A DNA stretch of 64,000 bases from Cavenderia fasciculata (Eukaryota > Evosea > Eumycetozoa > Acytosteliales > Cavenderiaceae). Position 1 is the first letter of the stretch. Each line of letters starts with the position of its first letter. A program made the translations under genes and the position numbers. The notes under the pieces were generated by a model. The model saw only the letters and a list, made by a program, of their open reading frames with translations. It did no database searches and was not told the origin of the DNA. Positions 48,468 through 63,893 of the stretch are shown here, one piece after another. The stretch lies in the NCBI RefSeq assembly GCF_000203815.1, contig NW_004457735.1, forward strand, positions 868,001 through 932,000, given 5' to 3'.

Positions 48468-50891
48468 TCAATCAACCAACCAACCAACCAACCTATCAAC
48501 CCTTTAACCAAATCAACTTTCATTACATCAATAAACATTTAATTTAAAAATATTAAAAATAGAATCCACATAATAATTGATTTCATTTATGATTAGAGGG
48601 TTGTTACCATTCATTACCAATTGTCACTTATTTTACACTTATTATTTGAAAGTGGATTTAGTAATTGGAATGTTTATAATAATACAAACAAAAATATTAT
48701 AAATCCTAAAAACGATTATGATGAATCAAATAGAGTTGAATACATTATCCGAAAAGTATTGTTATAACAATAGAATGAATGACAAAGAATATTTAGGAAT
48801 ATTGATTTTTAAAAGAGGACATGTTTTGACGGATATTTCGCACAATAAGGAATGGGAGTATAAAGGAGAGGGATGATAAACAAACCGACTGCATACAGTA
48901 TACGATAATGTACTATTTAAAAAGGGAAGGGTGAATGGAAGAAAGGATGATGGGAATGGTACTAGTAGATACCAATGAATCGTAAACAGTCGACTGAAGA
49001 TTGCGTCCAATAATAGCTAAAACCAATATCTCTTTCTGCAATATCAACGATTAAAAATACCCATGGGTGGGTAAGTAGGTAGTATATCTTGTATCGATTT
49101 TACATCTTTTTCCAATCACAACAGTGTAACCCAAACCTGTGGTCAATTAATTTACTCATTTCACCCATCAATTTGCAGCGAAATTGATTTGATTTTAACA
49201 CTTCTGAGTGGGATACACCATAAAGTTCATAGGTGTGTTTTGGCGATTGATTGGGGTAGGTTGGGAGAAAGACTTTCTCTCTCTGGATTCCATTTGCATC
49301 ATGATGATTCGCGATTGTGTTGTCTACTATAAATTGATTACCTCCCCGCACCCATAGTTATGGGGATATTGTTTGTGGGGGGTGTTTACTGACAGACCAG
49401 TTGACTGGTCTAGTAGTGAACATGGAATATGAGGACGAGTTGTTTGACGATGATAATCTATCCAAACCTAACCTCTACAAGGAAAGGGGGTGGCAGAAAT
49501 TCAGGAACATTTTGGAGAAATTATTTATATCTTCATTCATTCATTCATTCATGATTGAGTGAGTATTGAGTGAGTGAGTGTGAGGACGTACGTTGGTATG
49601 ATTGAAATTGCGTAATATTAATTAATAATATTATCTGTTTGGCTTGATGCTGACTTGATGTTCATAGCAATGTAGTGTGATGAGATGAGTGGTTGGGTAT
49701 GATACTTTATCTTGGCATTTAATATCGGAGAGTGGTAAAACTAACTAACCAACTAATTAATTTCTTCTTCCCACCCACGCACACATATGTCTTTGAATCA
49801 ACGATATCGTTAAGTGTGGATCCCAGACCATTCAACAAAAGCTTTAAATAGACGGACGTGCGGTAAAAATAAAATTTCTAGCTTAAACAATCAATATATT
49901 TGTCCCTGCTTCCCATTTATCATTCAATCAAATCGATTTGATTAAACATAAACATTTAACTATCAACCTAAATTAATTTATCTTTCATTCCAGCCAGAGA
50001 GATTTAAAACAAAAACCAAAGACAATAATTCCAACCCAAACTAATTTGTAAGTTCCAGAATCACCCCTCCCAAAAATTTCCATCCATCCCCTATAGTTTT
50101 TTCAACAAGGATGTTCATCATATCCATAGTTAGTTACACATCCATCCATCACATCACTTGAATTCGCACCTACAATTTTAAATTCGTGATCAACCAAATT
50201 CTTGATTGATGGTGATGAAAATGTTTGCTGTGCATTGTAACCATAATATAATTTACTATACTATAGTATAGCTAGCTCACTATACCAAGAATTGGGGAGG
50301 GATAAAGATAAGAGAGGGAAAGTAAATCGTGCATTGACATCCAGGTCGAAATATTAAAATTTTAATCAAACACATAATTTCATCCACACAACACACCCCT
50401 TCCTACATTACATTCTCTCACACACAACTCATATTGGATAGAGATATACCAGTATTGCAAGAAGAAAGATAAGAATTAATGAAATGGATGGGATGATACC
50501 TACCTATCAACCCACCAATCAAGTGTGGGAGGTGATCTATTGTGCACATTGTTATTAGCACCATCTAGAGAGAGAGAGAGAGATATATATTGCTGGTTAA
50601 CTTTCTGTTCATGTTGTCGTCGTAACATAACAGTCACACTCACATATATATATACATACACCCACCTGTCACACACACACACACACACTTGCATTGCTGC
50701 AATGCTTACTCTTCCCAAAATGTTGACGAAGATGCCAACAGCAAACATCTACATCTACTAGTAGCGTGATGTTAAGTAGAAGAAGAAAGGAGAAGAGAAA
50801 TTGGTGTTTGGTTTGGTTTGGTTGGCTATCACTCATGACGTGAACGATGCCCAGCCAGCACTTAGATATCTGTTAGGGTGGTCGTGGTCAT

Positions 50892-50927
50892 GGGTGGGGA
50901 GTGGGGTGGAGTGGGGTGGGTGTAGGG
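50892..50927 (+). other. G-quadruplex-type G-run cluster
   Basis: Six runs of three or four G (50892-50894, 50896-50899, 50903-50906, 50913-50916, 50918-50920, 50925-50927) in 36 bases, separated by 1-6 bases, in an AT-rich genome. Confidence 0.6.
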
Positions 50928-50967
50928 TGTTTGGTTGGTGGGCTTGCTGACTGACAGAGACAGGACT

Positions 50968-50983
50968 GGCTAGCGGGCTAGCC
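50968..50983. repeat. GC-rich palindrome
   Basis: GGCTAGC and GCTAGCC flank GG, about 40 bp after the G-run cluster; part of a small GC-rich island (about 50830-51000). Confidence 0.5.
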
Positions 50984-51550
50984 GGCTGGCGGGGTACGAT
51001 GTTGGTACCAATAACATTTGTATCACTACTATCTATCTTTATTTTTAAATATATATTATTAAATATTATTAAATACGTTTACCTTATTATTATTATTGTT
51101 GTTGTTGTTCTTGGTTTTTGGTGTTTAACAACAACAACTTGTTGAACAACAACAAAAAAGATAATATAACATTTGATTCAATCTCAAGATTAGCATTTCC
51201 TTTTATAAAAAGGTTGATATAAAGCTTTGGTTTATATCTTGCTTTCTCCATCATATACACTTTTGTATTTGTTTAAATATATATCATATATCATATCATC
51301 ATTTCCTGCAACTTCTCATATTTTAACTTTCCATTTTATTCCAACCTTTTTTTTTTTTGTTTAATTAATTAAATCAAATCCAATCCGTTTTACTCATTCA
51401 TCCCATTTGACTAGTAGCAGTATCTAGCAGTATCAGCATACAGACAGACAGACAGACAGACAGACGTTATAGAAATTACATCCATCGACTATTTTATTCG
51501 AAAGACTCCTGTATTACTTTTTAATTTATAAATTCATTCATTTCCAAAGA

Positions 51551-51582
<32 letters not shown>

Positions 51583-53392
51583 TAGAATAATTAGAATATT
51601 TAAACATTCCAAGAACAAGTTCCATCCACATCCATCTTTATAATTAATTATCAAGCAAGAAAAAAAAACCAACACATCAAAATCTTGTCCAGGAAAAAAA
51701 ATAGTGTTCCTTGAAGATAAAGTAAGTGTGTTGAACTTTTTATCTCTTTTCCATGTATCCAATTCTAACTTTACTTTTTACACTTTTTTTTAGACAATTA
51801 TTATTTATTTATTTATTTATTTTTAAAAAAGTGGTAGGTTTATTTTAATTTTTGTGAACATCATCATCATCATCAAGAGATGAGATGAGATGAGATGAGA
51901 GACAATAAGGAATATTAATATTTATATTATTTATTATTATTATTTATTATTATAACCTCTTTTTTATATTATTATTATTATTGAAACCACAGATACCCTT
52001 CCCTTTATATTATATTATTGTAATTATTATTTATATATCTATCTAGAAGGTCATTTCCCAGAGTTTAAAAAGAACCGACTTTTAAATTAAATTTGGTGGT
52101 AGGTACACACAAACAAAAAGAATCTTTTGGATCTGTCGATCCGCATTCATCATCATCATCATCATCATCATCATTAGTATAGTCACAACCATCATTATAA
52201 TATTAGTATTGTCATCATTGATCAATCAACCCATTCCATTACATTAAACTGTTTTTTCTTTGATAAAAGCACAACAACACACTACTATATTGTCATTCTT
52301 GTCATTCTTGTCATGCATGACTCTTGTTGTTCTTGTTGCTTTAAAATTATTTTAAAACAAATCTGAATCCAAATCCATCAATCATATCAATCAACTCGAC
52401 CACATCATGATGATCATTTAACAATAATTAGTCTTTATTTGATTCATGTTGTGGTGCTCTTTCATCTTCTCTCTTTTCCAAGACACCCACTCACTCTCTT
52501 CCATCCACATATCCATTCCCAAATAGTTGGTTTGCTCGATTGACGAAGATAATATAACATAACACCTACTACTCCTACTACTCACTGTCTACTACACACT
52601 TGATTCTCATTGATCGTCACAATGTGTGTTTTTAAATCGCAAAAAATATTCCATATCGATCCATCCCCCGGGCAATATTAGCATCATGATAGCTCACCTC
52701 TCGCGACGATGATAATAATCATTATTTTTGACACCCACTCACCCATCCGTCCACCCATCTATACACTACACCCACACCACCACAACCACCAAATACTCAC
52801 TGTCTACTTTATGTATAAACGTTTGTTGTTGTTGCGATACAGATAATAATGCTAATGCATCCAACACCAATCCCACTTGATGTTCCATTTTTGTTTGTAC
52901 ATCCATCCATCCATCTATCCTCGCATCGCATCGCATCGCATTTCTGTTGGTTATCCCTAAACGCACACACGCTTTGTTGTTGGTAGCGACCAAACCAGCA
53001 CATATGTGTACGACGGTTCTAATTAAAATATCAAATATCATAATGATTACATAAGAGAAGAAGAGGAGGGTTCCTCTTGTTTTTTGAATATTTTTTTTTT
53101 GTTGAATGCTTCCTTCTATCCATCCTCGTTCCATTAAACTCGTCGCATCGTTTATATAATATTTATTTAATAATTTTTTTATTTCCAGCATCATCAACAT
53201 CATCATCCATCCATATCCTCCTCCTTTGTCCGAAAAGCTTTTTCCAGTTTTGATTTAATTATCTGGAATCACGATTTACAGTATCTCTCGAGTAAAAAAA
53301 GAAAAGAGACAAGAGACAAGAGACAAGAGTAGAATAGACAAACCGACAACTTTTTGTTCCAATCCAAACAACAAAAATCACACAAAGAGTAA

Positions 53393-53423
<31 letters not shown>

Positions 53424-55927
53424 TACTATTAGTATTATTAGTTGTTGTTGATTAGTTCAAGATCTTTGGGATTGTGTTTCCCCAAAAATCAAAAAAGGTA
53501 ATCATTCCACAAAATTCCTGGTTTTTTTTTATTATTTTAATTTAAATTAATTGGAACCCATCGCAACGCGATCAATTCCATTCATTCCATGTTTACTTTA
53601 TGACCATCGCGATCCATATCCGTGTCTATATCTGCCGACTGTCTGTGTGCAACAGCACTCTCTTTGTACATATTTTCACAACCCACACACAGAAGCACCC
53701 ATATCTCAAATCAAGTAGATGTTTAAAAGTTTATGAAGTTTCTCCTTTTTTTTAAACAACCGTAAAGGTATGTTTTTTGGTTTAGTGGAATAAGAAATTT
53801 AACCACAAACATATGATGATTTGTTTATTTTCCCACCACCCCCACTAAACCACTAAACACCACTCTCACACACTGTTGACCAATCAGTCTTTTTTTTTTA
53901 AAATAGAACCCATCCAACATTGATAGAACGCATCCTTTTCAATCTCTCACCCCCCCACCCATATCCTGTACACTTAAAATACATTGAACCTCACCCCCAT
54001 CAATTCAACAGATAAAACTTATGTGTCATCCATCCATCCATCAATCAAAACAAAATTGACTGTTTGTTTGTTTGTTTGTTTGTATGTTGACGTGTGTTTA
54101 GAAAAGATGGAATGCTTCCAAATATCCAATCTTTCCTGTTTTTTGTAAAACTCTCTCTTTCAACCATCCATTAGCACACACAATGCATTTATTAACAAGC
54201 TAGCAGAGAGAGAGAGAGAGAGAGAGATGAGTAATTGATAATACCAACAATGCAGCAGATCAGAGTCAACACACTCACATACACACCAACGCCCGGCGTT
54301 AGTTTGTGAGTGAGTGACAGACACAGTCAGTCTGTCTGTCTGTTAACATTAATGTTCTCACTCTCTTGCCAAAATTCCAAAAGTTAATATATCTGGGAGA
54401 AAAGAGAACAGTGTTTTTTAATTTTAATGTTAAAATGATAGAACACCCCCTCACCAGCGTGCTCAATCTGTCAATCGCCCACACGTGTGTGTTGGGGTGG
54501 GTGGGTAGTAGTGATATATTAATTAGGTGATGGTGGTGTTATGCTCTTGTTATTGTATTGTTGTTTTATCAGAATTCAGTGATCGATTGATTGATGAGTT
54601 ATCCAGCACTCTCTCTACTTGCAAAAGAAAGAAAGAAGAATGAATGCTGAAAAAGTCCTTTAAAAATCATCATCACGAACAGACATTCAATGCTGTCACC
54701 ACCACCACCACCATAATCATCCTACCTCCTCCTCTGGTAAACATAAAAATGATCAGAGACACTTGCCAGTCAGTCGGACGATTTACCATTTAACATTTAA
54801 AACAACCAAGTGTAGAATATCATCTTATTTCTATCTTTTATTATGTTGTTGTTATAAACCTACCAGTCACAACTCTTACTTGCCATATTTTTCCAACGCG
54901 CGTTGACAAACACCAAACACCAACAACTAGAAACACAAACAAATCATAAAACATAAAACATATCACTTATCCCTACTTGAATTGGTAGATTACCTCCACA
55001 TCATCATCAATATCAATATCAATATCAATATCAACTCATTTTTACAAAGGTAAATTTTACTTGGCATATATTTGTTTGTTGTTGTTGTTGTAACTCACTG
55101 TACCAGTTATCGTGAGTGAGCAAGAGAGGTGGATAGACAGATGCATCGCGGGTTGTATGGATAGATAGATAGATAGATTATGGATAAATGTTTTTGTGAA
55201 GAATGTGTCCAGACTACAAATAATTTATAACACGCACACACACACGGACATATCCAGGCAAATCCAAATGATTGTTATCTGCTGTCGATGCATCTAAGAC
55301 AAATTAAGTTTAAAACTCTTGAATTATGACCTCTACCCATAGTTGGGAAAACTCATTTATGCTCAGTTTTCCATCACCTCCAACACCACCAACACCACCA
55401 CCACTATCCATCGATATCGTTCATTCCACCAAAACCAAAACCATCGTTTTTAACAAAACAATCATCCATCTTTAATTTGCTTATGGCAACGTCGTTGAAA
55501 CAAAAGACAGACTTGTGCTGCCAGCAAAGCTAATAGTAATAGTACTACACGATAAAACAGTACTCATTAAGTTGCAACCACCACCACCAACACTCAACCC
55601 ACAAAACAACAACACTAACGGATGCTGATGATTTAATTAAAATCAATCCAGCTAGCCATAAGTCTATCAATCAATTGATCCTAATTTTTCCATTCCAATT
55701 TAAATATTTGTTTTACATTCTTTTTTTTTTATTCCATTTTATTTTATTTTATCCTTTTTTGTTTTACACAATTTAATATCATATAATATAAATACAAAAA
55801 TCAACTAATTAAACTTTCCATTTCCATTTAGTTTATTTATTTAAATTATCTTCTATTTTTTTTTTTAATTTATTTATTTTTCTAAAAAAAAAAGATAAAT
55901 TTATTATTTAATATTTAGAGAGAAGAA

Positions 55928-58134
<2,207 letters not shown>

Positions 58135-58999
58135 ACAAATAAAATTAAATTGTTTATATACCAATTGTACAATTGTTTGTTTGTCCATTCCATTTATTTA
58201 TAAGGATTGTTGTTTTTTTTTTGGACCAAAGAATATTTATCTAACTTGTACAAAAAATAATTAAAATACTTTAAAGAATAATTAAATTATTATTAACTTT
58301 TATGATAAAGTTTTTATTTGTTTTGTTTTTATTATACATGTAGAATGAATCTATATAATATGGACCATTGGTTAAGGCGAACGTTGGAAAAAAAAAAGAA
58401 TTCTTTGATAAAAATGATATTGGTATTACTTTTTTTTTTTTTGTTGTTAAGTTTGTTGTTGTTCAAAAAAAAGGCTATTGTTGATATTGAAAAAATAAAA
58501 TAAACGAACTGTTTAGGTGTTGTCGTGTCCAAACAATCTATCTTTGGATTATAATAAATAAGGTTGGTTTGGGGTAAGTATGTTGTTGTTGTTGTTGGAC
58601 TAAAATCAATCATTGAGGCCTTTTTTTTTGTTATTATTATTATTATTATTATTGTTGTTTTTGGTATTTTTTGTTTTGTTGAAAATCTAAATATATATAA
58701 TCATTCCTACGACTATTGTTGCTGCTAAAGTTGTTTGTTGTGATATAATTAATGTGTTGTGTACTACTACTATGTGTATTATGTGGAGGGGGTTTGTTAA
58801 CAATATTGTTGGTGGACAAATTTAATATTTATAAACAGGGGGATGATAATAATCGGACGGGATGGATGGATGGATGGATGAAATTGATATTGATATTTGT
58901 GGTACTACTGCAGTTTAATATAGAAGGTGGAAATGGGTATTGTTGGGGGGGCGACGAACAAACGAACGAGAGGGATGACACGGACGAACGATTGTTTGC
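58135..58999. other. Spacer between convergent genes
   Basis: 865 bp of 3' flank of the kinase gene (plus) and the G-alpha gene (minus), with T runs and TTG/ATT repeats. No gene is seen. Confidence 0.6.
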
Positions 59000-60200
59000 T
59001 TAAAAGTGTTCAAGAGCTTGACTGAGAATAGTTTGACGGACAGCCTTGAAGACAAACTTGATGTTTTCAGTATCGACGGCACAAGTGGCATGAGTGTAGA
59101 TGGTACGAGGGGATGGACCTTGTGCGAGGTATTGGGACTGGATAAACATGGCAGCGTCTTTGTACTTGTTTGGACCAGTGTACTCTTGGAAGCAGGATTG
59201 GAGTGGGACTCTCTTGAGCTTGTCCTTGAAGAGATCCTTCTTGTTGAGGAAGAGTACGATGGGTGTCTCTTTAAAGTAGTCGCAGTTGACAATCTCCTTG
59301 AACAAGGCCAACGACTCTCTGGTACGGTTGACAGTCTCATCTTCACGGAGTACTTGATCATAGTCGGACATGGCAGCCACGAAAATGACGGCAGTGACGC
59401 AGTCAAAGCAATGGATCCACTTACGACGTTGACTTCTCTGACCTCCGACATCGACAATCTTGAGACGAATCTTTTCAAAAGTAAACTCTGACTCTTGGAT
59501 ACCAGTGGTTCTGACACGACATCGAAGAACATCTTGTTCATTTGGAATGAAATCATCTTTCATATATCTATCAATATTTTCAAAGAAACTAAATAATAAT
59601 AGAAAATAATAACAAATTAGTATAAAATATATAGATAAATGGATAATTCATTATAATGGATTGGTCTTACTAGGAAGCTGAATCATTGAGTTGGAAATGT
59701 TTATCTTTTTGTGCATATGTATCTTTGATTCCTTTATCATCCCATAGATGTTTAATATCGTCTGCCAATTGTAACCATGATTCATTACCAATAGTTCTAC
59801 GTAAAATATTTGTTGCTCTTTGCTATAATATAATAATAAAACAATAATATTAATATCAATCTGGAAGATAATACTTTTCATTTCTTTTTTGTAGTCTTAC
59901 CTTATTTTCTGGTTTATCTAAATCTACACCCAATTTTGCTGATGCTGTTAACAATGCCTCCATTTGACTTATACAATTTGAATATACAAATGCACGATAT
60001 TCGAGCAATTCTTCTTTGGTGTAACCACCGTCTTCTTGGATGATCTTCATTTGCTTAAAGATTGTTGACTTTCCAGACTCTCCTGGACCCAACAACAATA
60101 GTTTGACAAACTTTCTGAGCTTTCTTCTGTCGGTTTCAATCATACGATCAATCTTTGAAGAGGCTTCAGTCTCTTCTGATCCAAAACATTTGAATTTCAT
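59000..60200 (-). CDS. gpaD: G-protein alpha subunit, G-alpha-4-like
   Basis: Three exons: 59901..60200, 59671..59822, 59000..59588; 346 residues. All five G motifs are present: LLLLGPGESGKST (P-loop, with Pro where most G-alphas have Ala), RTTG after DVLRCR (switch I, catalytic Arg), DVGGQRSQRRKW (switch II, catalytic Gln), LFLNKKDLF, and THATCAVDTEN. The start MKFKCFGSEETE has no glycine at position 2, so no N-myristoylation, but Cys5 could be palmitoylated. The C-terminus QALEHF lacks the Cys used by pertussis toxin. The N-terminus and C-terminus look to me like D. discoideum G-alpha-4, which carries folate signals in chemotaxis and development; the exact subtype is from memory and should be aligned. 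Confidence 0.9.
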
Positions 60201-62110
60201 TCTTTACTTTTTTGTTTGTTGAGAATATTAATAATGTATTACTACTACTGTTGCTGCTATATATTCTTCTCCTTGTTGTTTAACTATATATGACTATTTA
60301 TATGTGAACGAGGGTTAGGGTTTGGTTCAAATTAAAGAACAAAATTGAAAAACAAATGCTTTTTTTTTTTTTTTTTTTTTAAAGTCATTTCATGTCTTTA
60401 AGCGGTAACATTTGCGAGAGGTGTCGTGAGGTAGAGATGGAGATACATACCTATTTAAAAATATAAATATATTTCCTTTCGCTTTTTTGTTTTGTTTTTG
60501 TTTTATATATAAAAAAAATTATATACGAGTGTTCTTGTTGTTATCTAATAATAATAATAATGTAAACAAAAAAGAAGAAGAAGAAGAAGAAGAATGATTG
60601 ATGATTAGTTAATTAATTTAATATGTGTGTTAATATATATATAGAGATAAAAAAAAATAAAATGAATGTTGCAAAAGAGAAGAGTGTTGTTGTTGTTGGG
60701 ACAAGAGAGAGAGGAGGAGTAGTGTGGGTTTGGTGGGGTGGATTGCGATGAGATATATTTATCTTTTTTTTTTTTTTTTTACTTTAACAAACACACTACC
60801 TACTAAACTAAACTAAAACTATATACTTTTTGTCTTGTGTGCCTGTGACGACTCGAATAATAATAATAATGCTTATTGTACAGATGTAAATATAAATAAC
60901 TATACTTCAAGATTTGTACTATATAATACTATTTCTCGTTGTATGTACGATGTGAATGAAGATTGGTATATGACGATGATGATGATGATGAGATGAAGTG
61001 AAATATATTTATATATTCTAGATCGCTTCTAACTACTACTATTGGTACAAGTATCTGTTGTTACTAACTACTACTACTATTACTGCTACTGATTTGTTTT
61101 GTGTTTTGTTGGTTAAGCTCTATTTGTTTAATTAGAGGCGACGAGGAAAGTGAGAGGAGAAAGGGTAGAGAGAGGAGAACAGAAAAAAAAAACACAGAGA
61201 AGATAAAAAAGATAGAGATCCACTTTGATGGTTTAGAATTATTTAAAATTTGCTGCCTTGATCACTCTCTATGCCCCCATCCACGATCGGCAAACTCAGT
61301 TTCAAAGACGACCCCCATGATTCCAAAGCTGCAAATGTAAAAAAAACAAGAAAAATGGTATGGTGGGACGAGATCGCCCTCCCCAAACTTTGGCTAAAAC
61401 AGTGTCTGATGACAACGACAAAGACGAGATTTGTTTTATGTGAAAGTCGAGTTCAGATAGATTTGACAAAACAAGGTTTTTCTGATTGGCCTTTTGGCTG
61501 CGAGGAACCGCAAGCGCTATAGAGGGGGAGGGTTGGCAGAACAGAAAAACCGTCGCTCAACCTCTACGTGTAGTGTTGGTATTCGGCCTTAACCGGTTTT
61601 GTTCGATAGATATTCTAGGTGTTGATGGGCACCCAATAACAATGACCTCCCCCACCCACTCCTGAAACTAGGGTGCTCCCAGCTTATAGTGATTAATCAC
61701 CATCAAACACCCAAAATAACTATAGGGATAGTTAGGCTATCTCCCTCTGAGATTGCCCCATTTAAATCTACTCTTCTTCTTTAAATACCATCAGTACTGG
61801 AGGTGTGTGTGTGTTGACATCAACGAATTGGTACTTTGAATTTAAAGATAAAGATAGATTGATGGCCAAATACAGTTGATTGGGTGTGACTGTTGTTGTC
61901 TTGATAGGGTTTCTAGAACCCAACAGCATTTAATTAATTTAGTGTGTTGGAGGTTGAAAGGGTGATCGATGGTGGATGGGTGTTGTTGGGCTATTGTTTT
62001 CGCAATCGCTAAACCGTTGGACAAGACTAAAAAAAACGAGTTGGATCATATCTTTGCAGGAGTGATGATGGTGGGGTGGAAAATTTTCTAACAACACAAC
62101 AAAAGAAAAC

Positions 62111-62141
<31 letters not shown>

Positions 62142-63258
62142 TACATACCTTTTTTTGGTTAATACTTTTAATCCTGGGTTGGTTAATTCTTCTTGGTTTG
62201 GTTTGATTTGGTTGGGGGTAATGGAAAATAATACAATGTTATAAATATATATATATGATTCTAAATCCTTTTTGGTTTTACAATGATATAAATAAATTAG
62301 AATAAATTAGAATAAATAAGATTAATTATTAAATAAATAAATAAATTAGAATAAATAGTGGATGGCGCGGGAATGGTTTGGAGGAGGGGGGTGGTGATGT
62401 GGAACAGTACTGTTTAATTTATAAAAGGAAAGTAATAATTTTAATGTAATGGAATTTGATTGATAAAAATAATAATAATAATAAATAAGAGTAGGGACGA
62501 AAACTAATTATTTGATTTGATTGATTGATTAGAGAGTGAGGTAGTTGGTTTGTTTGATTAATTGAACAATTGGTTTTGGTAGGTAGGTAGGTAGGAGGGT
62601 GTTTTGTTTGTTGCAGCTGCTGTTCAATGTTTTAAAAAAAAAAAATGTTTGTTTCTCTTTCTCTACAGATTTTTTGGTTGTTGTTGTGATGGTTAATATT
62701 GTAGTTTGAGTGGGGAGCAACAATATGTGAACAATTGTTGTGTGTGTGTGTGTCTTGTTGATCTCCTCTTTTCCCTGTTTCTTTAATGATCACAATTTAA
62801 TTTAAATTTGGAAATGGATGCGTTAGGAAATGGTGATTTTGCAAATCGATCCCTCCCTAACCACCCTTCCTCTTCTTCCACCTCTTCCACACAAATCTTT
62901 TTGGATGGTGGTAGTTGATTGTTTTTGTTTGAGCAGTACACACACATACAAACACACACGATCCTCTGCTCCTCTCCTCCCACCATTGTCAAGTTAAAAT
63001 CAAATGTGGTGTTGTTGTTGATTGAAAGTGAGTGAACAAAGAGGTGCATACCATCATCATGTGGATGTTTGTTTGTTTGTTGCCAACGATAATATATCCA
63101 GTTGTGTGTCTGTGTGGGTGTGAGGTGATGTTGGTGACAAAACATATAGAATAGATAGTTCAACGCACAACAACATCAACAACAACAACAAGCGAGTATT
63201 GATGTTGGATTTGGGATCCAAACAGGCAATTGTGTGGTTGACAGGTTGCCTTCCAGAA

Positions 63259-63299
<41 letters not shown>

Positions 63300-63752
63300 C
63301 ATTAAACATGACAGTGAGACAAGATTGTGATGTTGTGATGAAAGAGATGTAGAGGAGAACAACAACAGCAACAACTAATAGTTTGCAGATGTTCAAAAAA
63401 TGATAAACAGGGATCAACTCTTTGGGAATGATGGATGGTGACTGTGTGTGTCTGTGAGTTTAGTTTTAAAACGAGTTCACTGATTTCCGTTCCAATGTCT
63501 TTATGTATGATTACATCATTTATATAATGGAAATGGATGGATAGTGGAACACCACCATGCTAGCTAATTCATGCACGCGTGTGTATGCGTGTGGGGCAGA
63601 TTGGATTGAATTGGAATAGTGGTTTGGTGGTATTGTCATTGTAGATCCAGTTTTAAAATAGACAATATGATGTGAGGAAGGGATGATGAATTGACAACCA
63701 ACCAAGCAAAGCAGATCATCCATAAAAAAAAAGAAAAAGACGATATGACAGG
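60201..63752. promoter_or_regulatory. Long GT-rich upstream region of the G-alpha gene
   Basis: 3.5 kb without a credible gene. On the plus strand it is G/T-rich, so on the sense strand of the G-alpha gene it is C/A-rich. CA/GT-rich stretches lie at about 62739-62755, 62938-62960, 63100-63122, 63441-63456 and 63575-63597; such elements can bind G-box factor (GBF) in D. discoideum. A GC-richer island of less simple sequence lies at 61260-61780, with a 12-bp palindrome at 61689-61700. ATA repeats occupy 63261-63297 and ATT repeats about 62111-62141. Confidence 0.45.
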
Positions 63753-63893
63753 TTAACCCTCCCTTTTAATGATGATGATGTTTTGATGATATGATATGGG
63801 TTGATTGCTACTGGTATAATTGATCTTCATGTATGCTTTAATTTCCTTTTTCAATTTAGCTCTTTCTTCTCCACTTGCCTTTTTCAAATCAAT
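63753..63893 (-). CDS. Last exon of an unidentified gene (partial)
   Basis: 46 codons and a stop on the minus strand, preceded by an AT-rich stretch ending AAAG that can serve as acceptor (TTTAAAG then ATTGAT). The peptide is helical and charged (IDLKKASGEERAKLKKEIKA) and ends in a poor, Ile-rich tail. It is too short to name; upstream exons would lie beyond base 64000. The alternative is a chance open frame, but codon and residue use are gene-like. Confidence 0.4.
   Translation of the reverse strand: MDLKKASGEERAKLKKEIKAYMKINYTSSNQPISYHQNIIIIKREG

Larger units (their letters stand above)
48468..55927. other. 7.5 kb region without a credible gene
   Basis: The largest gap in the window, lying upstream of the MARK-type kinase. 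From about 49.8 kb on, and clearly from 51.5 kb on, the plus strand is A/C/T-rich and G-poor with CCATC, CATCATC and ATTATT repeats, like the leaders of other genes here. Short frames (for example 49100..49351 minus, 52766..53206 minus) have no recognised product. It includes a G-run cluster at 50892-50927, a GC-rich palindrome at 50968-50983, CA repeats at 50670-50688, CAGA repeats at 51441-51465, CAT repeats at 52148-52174, ATT repeats at 53392-53419 and TTTG repeats at 54061-54082. Long regulatory DNA, long leader with introns, or unrecognised non-coding RNA are all possible. Confidence 0.55.

Noticed and set aside
49100-49351. 83-codon minus-strand frame in the desert
   Set aside because: Residue use is mixed and not repetitive, but there is no family match by eye and no exon partner nearby.
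49394-49411. AGACCAGTTGACTGGTCT palindrome
   Set aside because: Eight-base arms are common by chance in 64 kb and no gene or repeat is tied to it.
61488-61499. GGCCTTTTGGCT, like part of U2 snRNA
   Set aside because: The branch-site pairing sequence and the rest of the U2 5' domain are absent.
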